Assembly: GCA_937886325.1 (NCBI GenBank)
Contig: CALABV010000088.1
Coordinates: 1 to 18,227 of the forward strand
Origin: an uncultured Geobacter sp.
GTDB lineage: Bacteria > Desulfobacterota > Desulfuromonadia > Geobacterales > Geobacteraceae
Reading direction: 5' to 3'
DNA: 18,227 nucleotides
The stretch's first letter is position 1. Every line of letters starts with the position of its first letter. Shown one piece after another: positions 1 to 6,832 of this stretch. The translations under genes and the position numbers were made by a program. The notes beneath the pieces were generated by a model. It made no database searches, was not told the origin of the DNA, and worked only from the letters and a program-made list of their open reading frames with translations.

Positions 1-1
1 C

Positions 2-70
2 GAACCCGGCTGGCTGGAAGCGGCAGATAGAGTATTTCTGACCCTGCATGCGGCGAGAGCGATGGAATGA
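2..70 (+). CDS. possible C-terminal tail of a plus-strand gene, cut by the window edge
   Basis: Frame 2 of the plus strand is open from the window edge to a TGA at 68-70 and reads as a protein-like tail (PGWLEAADRVFLTL, then HAARAME). It would converge on the PRTRC A gene. At only about 22 residues this may be chance. I do not recognise it. The remaining bases to 195 hold no supported gene, and I see no clear hairpin plus T-run to end either gene. Confidence 0.2.
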   Translation, partial: EPGWLEAADRVFLTLHAARAME

Positions 71-195
71 CGTGAGAATGACTTGTGGGAAAGTGACTTG
101 TCTCATCTTTTTGCTGTGCGAGACCCTGAGAAGACGATCACTATGAAAACGCAAAGTTGATAGTATAGAGAACTGTGGTGACGTTTGCCAAGAAA

Positions 196-792
196 TTATC
201 TGGGAATTTGCCGCCCAAGCGCACACAGTCTCATCTCGATGCTTATCGTGTCCGAATTCAGGTTTCCAACTACGACACTGATCTTCACTTCCCCCGCATC
301 ATCCTTGTCGTCTTCCGGTGAGAAGAAGGCGGGAATGTCCCCGCCATGAGAGTGAAGGTCTACGGCGAGATGCTCGTGCGGCAGCAGGGGAGGGCGCTCG
401 ACATCAAGGGATGCGTTAGTACCGTCAATAGTTCGCAGCTTACGGTATTCGAGTGTCGCAGCCTCCTCGTTCCATACCAACCACGCCCCTGACTCCAAGG
501 GATGATCGTTTTGAGCGTCGGAGATGAAGCGGCGAAACAGATCCTCCGGCACCTTGTCGAAAGAGAACTCCATACTCGGTTCTAGCTCGCCATAGGGCAT
601 CTTCACTTCTGCCTTACAGCACAACGGCCAGACGAGCCGGAGCCAAGGTCGCCGTACTTCTAGCCAGAGGCCGTCTGCGGCGGCGAGGAAGCGGTGGCCC
701 GGCCCATGAAGGGGGTCGAGAGGGGAGAATTTTGGCACCATCACGGTAGGGCAGAGCGATTGGAGAATTTTGTCTCGATGGTCAAGACTCAT
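196..792 (-). CDS. PRTRC system protein A (JAMM/JAB-type metallopeptidase-like)
   Basis: 198 residues. The C-terminal half carries a JAMM-like metal site: HSH at residues 147-149, eight residues, then SPED with Ser158 and Asp161, followed by an acidic DKDD. Upstream glutamates at 109-110 could supply the general base. This HSHG...AFFS..DD pattern is characteristic of PRTRC protein A. JAB enzymes remove ubiquitin-like modifiers in eukaryotes, and a similar role toward the ubiquitin-like protein C encoded in the same operon is inferred, not shown. The ATG at 792 follows an AAGGA box with about nine bases of spacing. The gene starts 17 bases after the ThiF stop and is the last of the cassette, ending in TAA. 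Confidence 0.87.
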   Translation of the reverse strand: MSLDHRDKILQSLCPTVMVPKFSPLDPLHGPGHRFLAAADGLWLEVRRPWLRLVWPLCCKAEVKMPYGELEPSMEFSFDKVPEDLFRRFISDAQNDHPLESGAWLVWNEEAATLEYRKLRTIDGTNASLDVERPPLLPHEHLAVDLHSHGGDIPAFFSPEDDKDDAGEVKISVVVGNLNSDTISIEMRLCALGRQIPR

Positions 793-808
793 CTGTCGGT
801 ATCCTTTC

Positions 809-1669
809 TCATGGGGCGGCGGGCATCGCCCGTGCGACCACCGCTTGCCGCTTTTTGCTTCGAGTCTTGGCTGGCTTCTTCGGCGGTTCGAAGAACCTTT
901 GCCATTTTTCCGGGTCGATGAGCAGGGGGGTCACTATGCCGCTTTTCAGATTGATGAACTGCGCCGAGAAATCCAGACCGCCGTATCGGAAAAGGCTCCA
1001 AAGCATTTGCAGGGCATGTGTTGACACGGCTTGGCAGATGAAAAGTTCCTGCCGTTCGAGTGCTTCCGCAAGGCTGCAAGTGGGAGAATCGTCCTCCGGT
1101 ATGGACGGGTCGTTCAGTTCGGGGAACAGTTCGGTGACGGTGGGAAGTCGTAGACTGTTCTTCGTTCTTTTCCGTCGCTCACCGTTAGTTCGAGGCTCTC
1201 CCAAAACGACCTGTCCGGTTGAGCTAGAATTTCCAAGGTCTAACCAGTATGTGTGCGAATAGCCACCGTCGAGGAGGGAGTTGATTTCCCGGCGTGAGAC
1301 AGCGGAGTCAACACACGAGATGAGAATATCAGGTGCGGAGAATCTATGCCTGTCCGATAAAGTCCTGTCGAATCGCTCAGGCCATGCCTTCCAATCAAGG
1401 CCAAAGGCGACATTCAGCCGGTGGACAAGGACGACGGCCTTGTTAAGACCAACATCAGTGGCATAGAAAAGCTGGCGACCGATGTTGGATGTACTTACTA
1501 TGTCCGAATCGAACACGGTGACATCAATGCCGCCCGGATGACCGAGGGACAGGAGGGATAGATGAAGTCGGGAGAGGCCGGATAGAACCTGACTTCCATT
1601 GCCGCCCGCCCCGACGAGATAGATTTTGACCTTTCGGGTGAGTAACTGAGAATGGATTATGTGGCGCAT
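809..1669 (-). CDS. PRTRC system ThiF family protein (E1-like adenylyltransferase)
   Basis: 286 residues from the ATG at 1669, chosen because it follows GGAGGTGA with five bases of spacing and gives the normal ThiF N-terminus. The frame is open further upstream, but that part only overlaps gene B. The nucleotide-binding glycine loop GAGGNGSQ lies at residues 20-27, the acidic VFDSDIV strand near 52-58, and the conserved NIGRQLF with its arginine at 62-68. E1/ThiF proteins adenylate the C-terminal glycine of a ubiquitin-like partner; here the candidate partner is protein C. A possible acceptor cysteine lies in ISCVDSAVSR, but I cannot assign the catalytic one. The gene sits 29 bases after gene B and ends with TGA. 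Confidence 0.9.
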   Translation of the reverse strand: MRHIIHSQLLTRKVKIYLVGAGGNGSQVLSGLSRLHLSLLSLGHPGGIDVTVFDSDIVSTSNIGRQLFYATDVGLNKAVVLVHRLNVAFGLDWKAWPERFDRTLSDRHRFSAPDILISCVDSAVSRREINSLLDGGYSHTYWLDLGNSSSTGQVVLGEPRTNGERRKRTKNSLRLPTVTELFPELNDPSIPEDDSPTCSLAEALERQELFICQAVSTHALQMLWSLFRYGGLDFSAQFINLKSGIVTPLLIDPEKWQRFFEPPKKPAKTRSKKRQAVVARAMPAAP

Positions 1670-1698
1670 ATCGTTCACCTCCGTGCCGCTAACCGGCA

Positions 1699-2418
1699 TT
1701 AGTCGAGCAAGTCCGAGAGCATCTTTCCCGTTTCCACCAGCACCCGTTCGGAGAACTTTTTGTACTTGCCAGCCAGCATAGCTTCCCAAAACCCGTAAGC
1801 TCCACCTCGGTGTTCCAACAGCTTCTCCGGTGCGTGGACGTTTGGATGGGTGAAGGAGCTGTCGAAGAACGCTCTCTCCCATGCGGCTGCGGTTTCCGCC
1901 GTGGAGCAGGGAGGGACGGTGACGTTTCCGGTGCATATCTTGCCGTTCGACCAGACGTTGAAATATGGGGCGAGGAACAGGGGGGTGTCAGGGGTAGGGC
2001 GCTCTTTACCTTTCACCGCAAACACCGACCACTCGCTGTCCCCGCTCACCCGGAACACAAGGCCGGGATTTGGAACCTCTGCGGAGCGTTCCCCGCCAAG
2101 TTTCTCGCTCTGGAAAAATACCCGCCTTCGTTCCGGTGGAACCCACCAGACCAGCGAGTCGATACCCACCATCAGTATATTTGCCGGAAGGTAGCACCCG
2201 GTTTTGGCCTGACGGGTGAGCAGGTTTGCAATCTCCGCAACGGACTGAACCGTTGCCGCCACGCCCGCCAGTAACATCGGTTTACCGCTATCGGCAACCG
2301 CAACATCATGAACGGTGGCGCAAGCTGCCTTTCTCCCTTCCCCTGCATAAACGAGGATCGCCTTCTGGAGCGTGAATTCCTCCGTACCGGACAATCTGAC
2401 TTCGCCCCAAGCTGCCAT
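1699..2418 (-). CDS. PRTRC system protein B (prokaryotic E2-like, family D)
   Basis: 239 residues. The sequence fits PRTRC protein B, assigned to a prokaryotic E2-like (ubiquitin-conjugating-enzyme-like) family. The diagnostic stretch is PYFNVWSNGKICTGNVTVP around residues 151-169, where Cys162 sits in the position of the family's conserved 'CxG' motif and may be the thioester-forming residue. Gene B starts immediately after gene F: the TAG of F and the ATG of B are adjacent (TAGATG), so the two are probably translationally coupled. It ends with TAA 29 bases before the ThiF start. Together with ThiF (E1-like), C (ubiquitin-like) and A (JAB-like) it makes a minimal conjugation-like set. The substrate is unknown. 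Confidence 0.87.
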   Translation of the reverse strand: MAAWGEVRLSGTEEFTLQKAILVYAGEGRKAACATVHDVAVADSGKPMLLAGVAATVQSVAEIANLLTRQAKTGCYLPANILMVGIDSLVWWVPPERRRVFFQSEKLGGERSAEVPNPGLVFRVSGDSEWSVFAVKGKERPTPDTPLFLAPYFNVWSNGKICTGNVTVPPCSTAETAAAWERAFFDSSFTHPNVHAPEKLLEHRGGAYGFWEAMLAGKYKKFSERVLVETGKMLSDLLD

Positions 2419-3522
2419 CTATAATCCCTCCTCGACCCGTTCCCCAATCAAGCAGAACGAACGTTCCAACGCCCGGAGTATCCTAAAGAACTGCCTGATG
2501 TCCTCCAATGCCTTGCCTATCCCGTCCTTGTCCGGTTGCGACGATATGTATCCGTGCATTTCCGTACATTCCCCTTGGACGGCGTACTCGTAAAAGTCGT
2601 CAAAGACCCGTTCCACATCGTCGTTTTCCGACCACCTGACATACAGGGCAGGGTCAACATTATCGCCAATGAACTCCTCGAAGGACGGCTTCTGGTATCC
2701 CTCGACCTGCTGCTCGGCAAGGTCGAGAGCCGCTTTCGCCGCCTCCCGTACCAGACCTTTGCCTGACCGGGCGATTTCCCGTAGCTGGTCAAGAGGGAGC
2801 TTTTCCTTCGGTTCCGCCGCCCATTCGGGAATGTGTGCGAGATAGTCACTCCTGCGGTAAACGTCCATGTCCTCGATGCTTTCGCCTTCCGCCAACCGTT
2901 CCGCAACTACCTCCCGTTCGTCGTCCTCCCCCTGCCAGTAAATGTATCGGGCAAGGTCGAGGCAATATGACGGGGTGACGCAATACAGGGTGGCGCAGAC
3001 AGCCCGATCTATCTGGTACAAGAGCGTTTCGCCAAGGCCGGGACAGGCATCCTCTATCCGGGATGCGCCGTTGCCGATGAACAGGCTTTTGAGCGAGGTC
3101 GAGTAGAAGCAGAACAAGATGTCCTCTCCCGGTTCCGAAACTTCATACCCTTCCAGAGAATCTGCAATCACAATCCGGGGGGAGAAAAGGGTAAGGTCGC
3201 TTCCTTCCTGCTCAATTAATCTGTTGAACGCCCGCCGCAGTATCTCCCTCTCGCTCTGCCACGGTTCCACCAGGTCTGTTTCGGACACCATTCCCAAGTC
3301 GAGGAAGGCCAAAAGCGTCCGTACCGTCTTTTCAACGTCGTGCCGGATCTCGTACTTTGCCGGGATTATTGCTCCTATGACCGGAAGGGGGAGGGCGCAG
3401 GAGAAAGGCGGTTGCGAAGGTAATGCCGTTACGGGAGCGGGGGTAGACTTCGCCAGTCGAGCCTTAACCTCCGGGTGCTTCGTCCTGCCGCTTTGATGAA
3501 GCCTACCAACGCTTCCAAGCAT
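2419..3522 (-). CDS. PRTRC system protein F
   Basis: 367 residues. Placement between C and B and the overall sequence fit PRTRC protein F, a family with no known biochemical function. The protein is acidic and mostly helical in appearance; no signal peptide, membrane segment or catalytic motif stands out. The first 40 or so residues are basic and proline-rich and look less conserved than the rest, which begins clearly at the stretch LPLPVIGAIIPAKYEI. The ATG at 3522 has a good GGGAGGAGA ribosome-binding site about nine bases upstream, so I keep this start although it overlaps a small ORF by 94 bases. The stop is TAG, abutting the ATG of gene B. Confidence 0.82.
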   Translation of the reverse strand: MLGSVGRLHQSGRTKHPEVKARLAKSTPAPVTALPSQPPFSCALPLPVIGAIIPAKYEIRHDVEKTVRTLLAFLDLGMVSETDLVEPWQSEREILRRAFNRLIEQEGSDLTLFSPRIVIADSLEGYEVSEPGEDILFCFYSTSLKSLFIGNGASRIEDACPGLGETLLYQIDRAVCATLYCVTPSYCLDLARYIYWQGEDDEREVVAERLAEGESIEDMDVYRRSDYLAHIPEWAAEPKEKLPLDQLREIARSGKGLVREAAKAALDLAEQQVEGYQKPSFEEFIGDNVDPALYVRWSENDDVERVFDDFYEYAVQGECTEMHGYISSQPDKDGIGKALEDIRQFFRILRALERSFCLIGERVEEGL

Positions 3523-3626
3523 CTGCTGTCTCCTCCCATATCTGGAAATTTCTGTCCGTCCGGTACAAAGCCATTCTCGGCCAGAAGATCCAGATGTTTG
3601 CGCAGTTCGTTCAAATCCCTCGTCAT
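3429..3626 (-). CDS. small unknown protein overlapping PRTRC F
   Basis: A 65-residue ORF starting eight bases after the stop of protein C and running 94 bases into gene F in another frame. The first 45 residues look like a real protein (MTRDLNELRKHLDLLAENGF, then a loop with PDMGGD, then ALVGFIKAAG); the last 20 are basic and low-complexity. The upstream AAGGGGTAGGGA could serve as a ribosome-binding site. I do not recognise the family. It could be a genuine operon gene, or the remains of an upstream piece of F separated by a frameshift. Without it there would be a 111-base gap in an otherwise very tight operon, which favours its being translated. Confidence 0.5.
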   Translation of the reverse strand: MTRDLNELRKHLDLLAENGFVPDGQKFPDMGGDSRCLEALVGFIKAAGRSTRRLRLDWRSLPPLP

Positions 3627-3633
3627 TCGTTCC

Positions 3634-3840
3634 CTACCCCTTCGTTCCCACCGCCTTGCGAAACGAATACTTGAGCTTGCTGTTGCTGTCGTCCGGTCCT
3701 TCAACAACTGCACTCGTCAACTCCGGATACATGGTGGAGGCGTAAAAGCTCTTTACCTCGTCCGGAGACATCTTGGGGTCAATATCCGGTAGGGCAACTC
3801 CGTTGTAGTTGAATGTTCTTTCAAGAGTCGTAACTTGCAT
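3634..3840 (-). CDS. PRTRC system protein C (prokaryotic ubiquitin-like)
   Basis: 68 residues, the size of a ubiquitin-like domain, and matching PRTRC protein C (Prok_Ub group). The N-terminus MQVTTLERTFNYNGVALPDI reads as a beta hairpin. It is followed by the helix region MSPDEVKSFYASTMYPEL and a final strand KLKYSFRKAVGTKG ending in glycine. A terminal glycine is what an E1-like ThiF partner would adenylate, although the double glycine of ubiquitin is absent. The ATG at 3840 follows AAGGGAG with four or five bases of spacing, 11 bases after the stop of E. Conjugation of this protein to any target is inference from the E1, E2 and JAB-like neighbours. Confidence 0.85.
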   Translation of the reverse strand: MQVTTLERTFNYNGVALPDIDPKMSPDEVKSFYASTMYPELTSAVVEGPDDSNSKLKYSFRKAVGTKG

Positions 3841-3851
3841 GTCGCTCCCTT

Positions 3852-4289
3852 TCAGAAAAGTTCGATGTCGGAATTTGCCGCCTTAGCCGCTGGTTCCCTG
3901 GACTCCTCGTCACCGCTTTCCTCGTCCGAAACGGACTCAGTTCTTGGTGCAGCAGCTCCGGTTGCTGGTGTCGAGGTCTTGGCTGATGCGACCTTCGCCG
4001 CCTTCTCCGTGGCATCCTTCTTTGCCGCCTCCATCACCGTTTGAGAAGCGGCGAGGGATTCCGCCAAGCTGGTGCGAGTCGTCGTGTAACTGGTCAGTAC
4101 CTCGGCAAACTGAGCGTCCAGTTCCTCCGGGGTGCCGACGAGTTGCAGGGGGGTGGACAGGGCGGCGTTCTCCCCGTCCTTCGCCGGTTTCGGCATGACG
4201 GTGACTTTCATCAAGCTGTCGGTGTCGCTGGATATGATGCAGACAATTTGGGTAGAACGGGAGAGGTCTTGCAGCGATTTGAAAAGCAT
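3852..4289 (-). CDS. PRTRC system protein E
   Basis: 145 residues from the ATG at 4289, selected because GGAGG lies five bases upstream; the frame is open to 4352, but that part is AT-rich promoter DNA and contains the -35 box. The N-terminal half (MLFKSLQDLSRST, then a strand with MKVTVMPKP, then LSTPLQLVGTPEELDAQF) fits PRTRC protein E. The C-terminal half is a helix followed by an alanine-, serine- and glutamate-rich tail of low complexity ending in DIELF, probably flexible. The function is unknown. It is the first gene of the cassette operon and directly follows the promoter at 4324-4352. It ends with TGA. Confidence 0.85.
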   Translation of the reverse strand: MLFKSLQDLSRSTQIVCIISSDTDSLMKVTVMPKPAKDGENAALSTPLQLVGTPEELDAQFAEVLTSYTTTRTSLAESLAASQTVMEAAKKDATEKAAKVASAKTSTPATGAAAPRTESVSDEESGDEESREPAAKAANSDIELF

Positions 4290-4323
4290 ATTCCCTCCTT
4301 GGCGCGATATATTATATATAAAT

Positions 4324-4352
4324 AATATATCAAATATATAAGACAGGGTCAA
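4324..4352 (-). promoter_or_regulatory. sigma-70-type promoter of the PRTRC E-C-F-B-ThiF-A operon
   Basis: On the minus strand TTGACC (4352-4347) is followed by exactly 17 bases and TATATT (4329-4324). The DNA from 4306 to 4340 is almost pure A/T with overlapping ATATAT dyads reaching to just before the ribosome-binding site of gene E. The same architecture recurs at 6145-6173 and 14655-14683. Confidence 0.75.
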
Positions 4353-4370
4353 CGAAAATAGAAATGAATT

Positions 4371-4411
4371 TGAAAAAAATTCCCCCCCGCTTCCGTCGAA
4401 AACGAGGGGGC
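4371..4411 (-). terminator. rho-independent terminator after parB
   Basis: About 22 bases after the parB stop, the minus strand has a C-rich arm (CCCCCTCG) and a matching G-rich arm (CGGGGGGG) around a short loop, extended by U-A/U-G pairs, then AA and seven T. It separates parB from the E operon, which has its own promoter about 20 bases further on. Confidence 0.8.
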
Positions 4412-4432
4412 AGTCACACCATCACAAGGAGG

Positions 4433-6106
4433 CTATTGCCAGAGCAGCATCTTGGGAATTGCTCCGTTCCACTCGAAGGATGCGGCAAGGAGAGCCTTGA
4501 TTATCTCCTCCTTCTTGCCGGTCAGGGCTTTCTTGTAGCTCTCGCCCATAGCGGTATCCAGACCGACTTCGACGGCGACTGACTCGATTTCGCTTTTCGT
4601 AAGCAGCCCGAGGTAATCGGCGGAGATTCGCCAGTATGCGGCAAGGTCGGCGGTGAGGAAGTCGAGAGCTGTCGATACCTGCTTTTCGGTAAGTTTGTCC
4701 ACCGATGCGACGGCCATTGCAGAGGCCAGTTTGTCGAGTTTCTCCGGGGGAAGCCCGAATACCGCCACAAGACCTTCAGCGTGGCTGTCGGGATAAGGGG
4801 TTTCGGCAATCTTCTGGAACAACTCTTTGAGTTTGGATCGGTCAACATGGTTGAGATCGCCCGATGCACCGAGGCTGAAAATGAAGGCTCGTGACTTGTC
4901 AGGCTGTCTGGCGAATTCCCTTTTTGCAATCCCGTTCCAGACGGTGCGTCGGTATTCCTTCACCTTTTGGGAAACCTCGGAGGCGGAAGCCTTCTGAGTC
5001 TTTTTCTCAGAGGCGGGTTTTGCCGTGGAACCAGCGTCCTTCGTTTCTGTCTTGGCTTTGTCGGGGGTATCCGGCCCTTTCTCGGCCTTGATCCTCTCCG
5101 CAACCTTTTTCTGGTAGCAAACCTGATTGAAACATACCGATTTAGTTACTTGCCCAAGGTTGTTTACGAGACTGCTGACCGTCGCTCCGAAATCGCCGCA
5201 CGACTTGCAAGCCGTATACTGTTCCGTTCCGACTCCCAGGTTGCCGTCGGCTACAAGGGGGGTGAAACTGGCGGTGTCACCCGGAACAATGATCCTTACG
5301 GTAGGGAACTCCTCCGAAAGCTCGGCCTTCATGGCTGCGAGCCGTTCTGCGGTCTTTTTCTCAAAACACTCACCATGCGTGCAGTAACCCTGTCCGATAT
5401 GCTCCAAGAAAAGGGATGCTTGGGTTTCGGAGTTGTACTGGCAGGTCGGGCAGCCCGCCCCCGTGTCAAAGATCGCGCCCTCGAATTTCGTCGCCTTCCG
5501 CAGTAAGTTGTCCCGGCAGAACTGGACGGTAAGATTCAGTTCGATGATTTTGTCGAGAGTCGAGTTCTGCTACTCCTTGGGGACAGTGGCGAGAAGCTCT
5601 GCGTGGCCGGTCTGGATCTTCCTTTCATCAAGGGCATCCATGACTTCCTCGGTGAGTTCCAGAAGGGCAAGGCGGCGAGCCAGTTTCGGCATCGGCCATG
5701 CGAGAACCCGTGCGGCTTCGTCCCTGTCGCCTTTGCATCGGGCGAGAACCTTCCCGGCTGCCCTGGCTTCCTCCGTAACGCTCATGTCGTCCCGTATGGT
5801 GTTCTCGATAAGGGCATCTTCCTCGGCCTCGTTGTCAGAGAGTTCCTTGACGATGGCAGGTATTTCCCCTTCCGGCCCGTACACGGCAAGGGCTGCCCGT
5901 ACACGGCGTTCCCCGGCGACAATCTCGAATTTCTCCCCGATCGGACGCAGACACACAGGCTGAATGACCCCCTTGATTCTGATGGACTTGACCAATTCGC
6001 CCATTTTCTGCGGGTCGAAATGCCTGCGCGGATTCTTGCCGGGGACAATCAGGGCAAGCGGGATATGACGCATTTCGTCTTGGACTGCAACTCTTGTATT
6101 TTCCAT
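4433..6106 (-). pseudogene. PRTRC ParB family protein, full-length frame interrupted by one in-frame TAG
   Basis: The frame from the ATG at 6106 to the stop at 4433-4435 is continuous over 558 codons, about the length expected for PRTRC ParB, except for TAG at 5572-5570. The sequence reads on sensibly right after it (QNSTLDKIIELNLTVQFC), so there is no frameshift. The part after the TAG holds two similar cysteine modules: CPTC, about 19 residues, CTHGEC and KKTAERL; then CKSC, about 21 residues, CFNQVC and KKVAERI. A lysine/alanine-rich linker and a helical C-terminal domain rich in K and E follow. The C-terminal region has no convincing start of its own: the TTG at 5407 lacks a ribosome-binding site and lies inside the first cysteine module. 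Either a nonsense mutation has split the gene or the TAG is read through at some rate. Confidence 0.72.
5570..6106 (-). CDS. ParB N-terminal product (ParB/Srx nuclease-like domain plus HTH), ending at the amber codon
   Basis: 178 residues from the ATG at 6106, preceded by AAGGAGGCGAC. It holds a full ParB N-domain: the NPRRHFDPQKMGELVKSI region near residues 25-43, the nucleotide-binding GERRVRAAL motif near 66-74, and the ENTIRDDMSVTEEARA motif near 101-116. A helix-turn-helix-like segment (DEAARVLAWPMPKLARRL) and a helical stretch ending HAELLATVPKE follow. ParB proteins of this fold bind CTP and DNA sites. Truncation at this exact domain border could leave a DNA-binding protein without its zinc-binding C-terminal part. 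PRTRC ParB is usually near 550 residues. Its own promoter and terminator show it is a single-gene transcription unit. Confidence 0.8.
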   Translation of the reverse strand: MENTRVAVQDEMRHIPLALIVPGKNPRRHFDPQKMGELVKSIRIKGVIQPVCLRPIGEKFEIVAGERRVRAALAVYGPEGEIPAIVKELSDNEAEEDALIENTIRDDMSVTEEARAAGKVLARCKGDRDEAARVLAWPMPKLARRLALLELTEEVMDALDERKIQTGHAELLATVPKE

Positions 6107-6144
6107 GTCGCCTCCTTGAACACGAATATATAAAACATATATAT

Positions 6145-6173
6145 AATATATAACAGCAAAAGCGATTAGTCAA
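6145..6173 (-). promoter_or_regulatory. sigma-70-type promoter of parB
   Basis: Minus-strand TTGACT (6173-6168), 17 bases, TATATT (6150-6145). Downstream to 6125 the leader is almost all A/T (ATATATATGTTTTATATATT), very like the leader at 14633-14660. A further AT-rich stretch (6172-6198) lies just upstream of the -35 box. Confidence 0.72.
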
Positions 6174-6198
6174 TATAAAATATACATAAAATATATAT

Positions 6199-6416
6199 CA
6201 GCTAAACTAAGCCTTGGATGTTGAAAGTCGAAGGATGGAGTGCGTAGCAGAAGAAGCGGCGAAACAAAGCGCCATAACGTCCAGATGAACAGGGGAAAAA
6301 CATAATGTTTGGAACGAACAGAGAAATGGGGGTAGGGGGGGTGCGTGAGGATGGGTGTCGGCAACGGAGAGTCCGGGTTGGGAGAGCCATCCTCCCTTCA
6401 TGGGCCGGTGTTAAAT
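6199..6416. other. non-coding stretch between the NTase pair and the parB promoter
   Basis: About 220 bases without a convincing gene. It has an odd G-run region on the plus strand (GGGGGTAGGGGGGG near 6328-6342) and several short imperfect repeats. The small minus-strand frames here have no ribosome-binding sites and unnatural composition. It could hold a terminator or small RNA for the NTase pair, but I see no clear hairpin with a T-run. Confidence 0.4.
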
Positions 6417-6803
6417 CTAGGTCTGCTCGGTGGGGTTGCCAACATTGCCTTCCCTGGCCCTCTCCTCAAGCTCGATGGCTTTCTGCCGGAACTTGGCAGC
6501 GAATTCCTCCAAGAAGTCAGCCATCAAGCGTGCGTCACACGCGTAAATGTGTAGCGCGTCCTTTGTCCCTTCTCCGATTTCTGGATTATCAACCTCTTCC
6601 TGAAGGATGTCCCGCAAACTTGCAGCATAGAGGTCCCCATCCTTCATTGTAAATGGTCGGATACTTGGCGTCCCTCCGAAGGGCGGGCCATTGGTTGCCA
6701 TGACTATGAAAAACGGATCGTCGCCTTCTTTCTCCGAAGAACAAACCAGCCTCAAATCAACAGGAACCTGTTCCCTTCCTGCCCACAACTGTAAAGTTGA
6801 CAA
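6417..6803 (-). CDS. unknown protein, partner of the nucleotidyltransferase
   Basis: 128 residues from a TTG at 6803, chosen because GGAGG lies five bases upstream; a GTG at 6821 would add six residues but has a poorer site. I do not recognise the family. The N-terminal half looks like a beta-rich domain (STLQLWAGREQVPVDLRLV, then FFIVMATNGPPFGG). The middle is acidic, and the C-terminal helix (LMADFLEEFAAKFRQKAIEL) is strongly amphipathic and could mediate pairing. The start lies 29 bases after the stop of the nucleotidyltransferase on the same strand, so the two are probably co-transcribed and may act as a two-part system. It ends in TAG, showing that TAG is a working stop on this molecule. 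Confidence 0.62.
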   Translation of the reverse strand: MSTLQLWAGREQVPVDLRLVCSSEKEGDDPFFIVMATNGPPFGGTPSIRPFTMKDGDLYAASLRDILQEEVDNPEIGEGTKDALHIYACDARLMADFLEEFAAKFRQKAIELEERAREGNVGNPTEQT

Positions 6804-6832
6804 CTTGACCTCCGTGACCACTGGAGTGGAAT

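Noticed and set aside
694..1466. Several plus-strand small frames opposite protein A and ThiF
   Set aside because: They are shadows of the minus-strand PRTRC genes, without start signals or recognisable sequence.
4433..5407. The ParB C-terminal part as a separate gene starting at TTG 5407
   Set aside because: There is no ribosome-binding site, the start would cut through the first cysteine module, and the frame continues upstream to the TAG with sensible sequence.
5570..5572. Pyrrolysine or general TAG recoding
   Set aside because: Other genes in the window end normally with TAG (2419, 6417, 8376) and no pyl genes or insertion element are visible, so general recoding is unlikely.
6325..6345. 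G-rich tract as a quadruplex or regulatory site
   Set aside because: Only two long G-runs are present, too few for a supported quadruplex.
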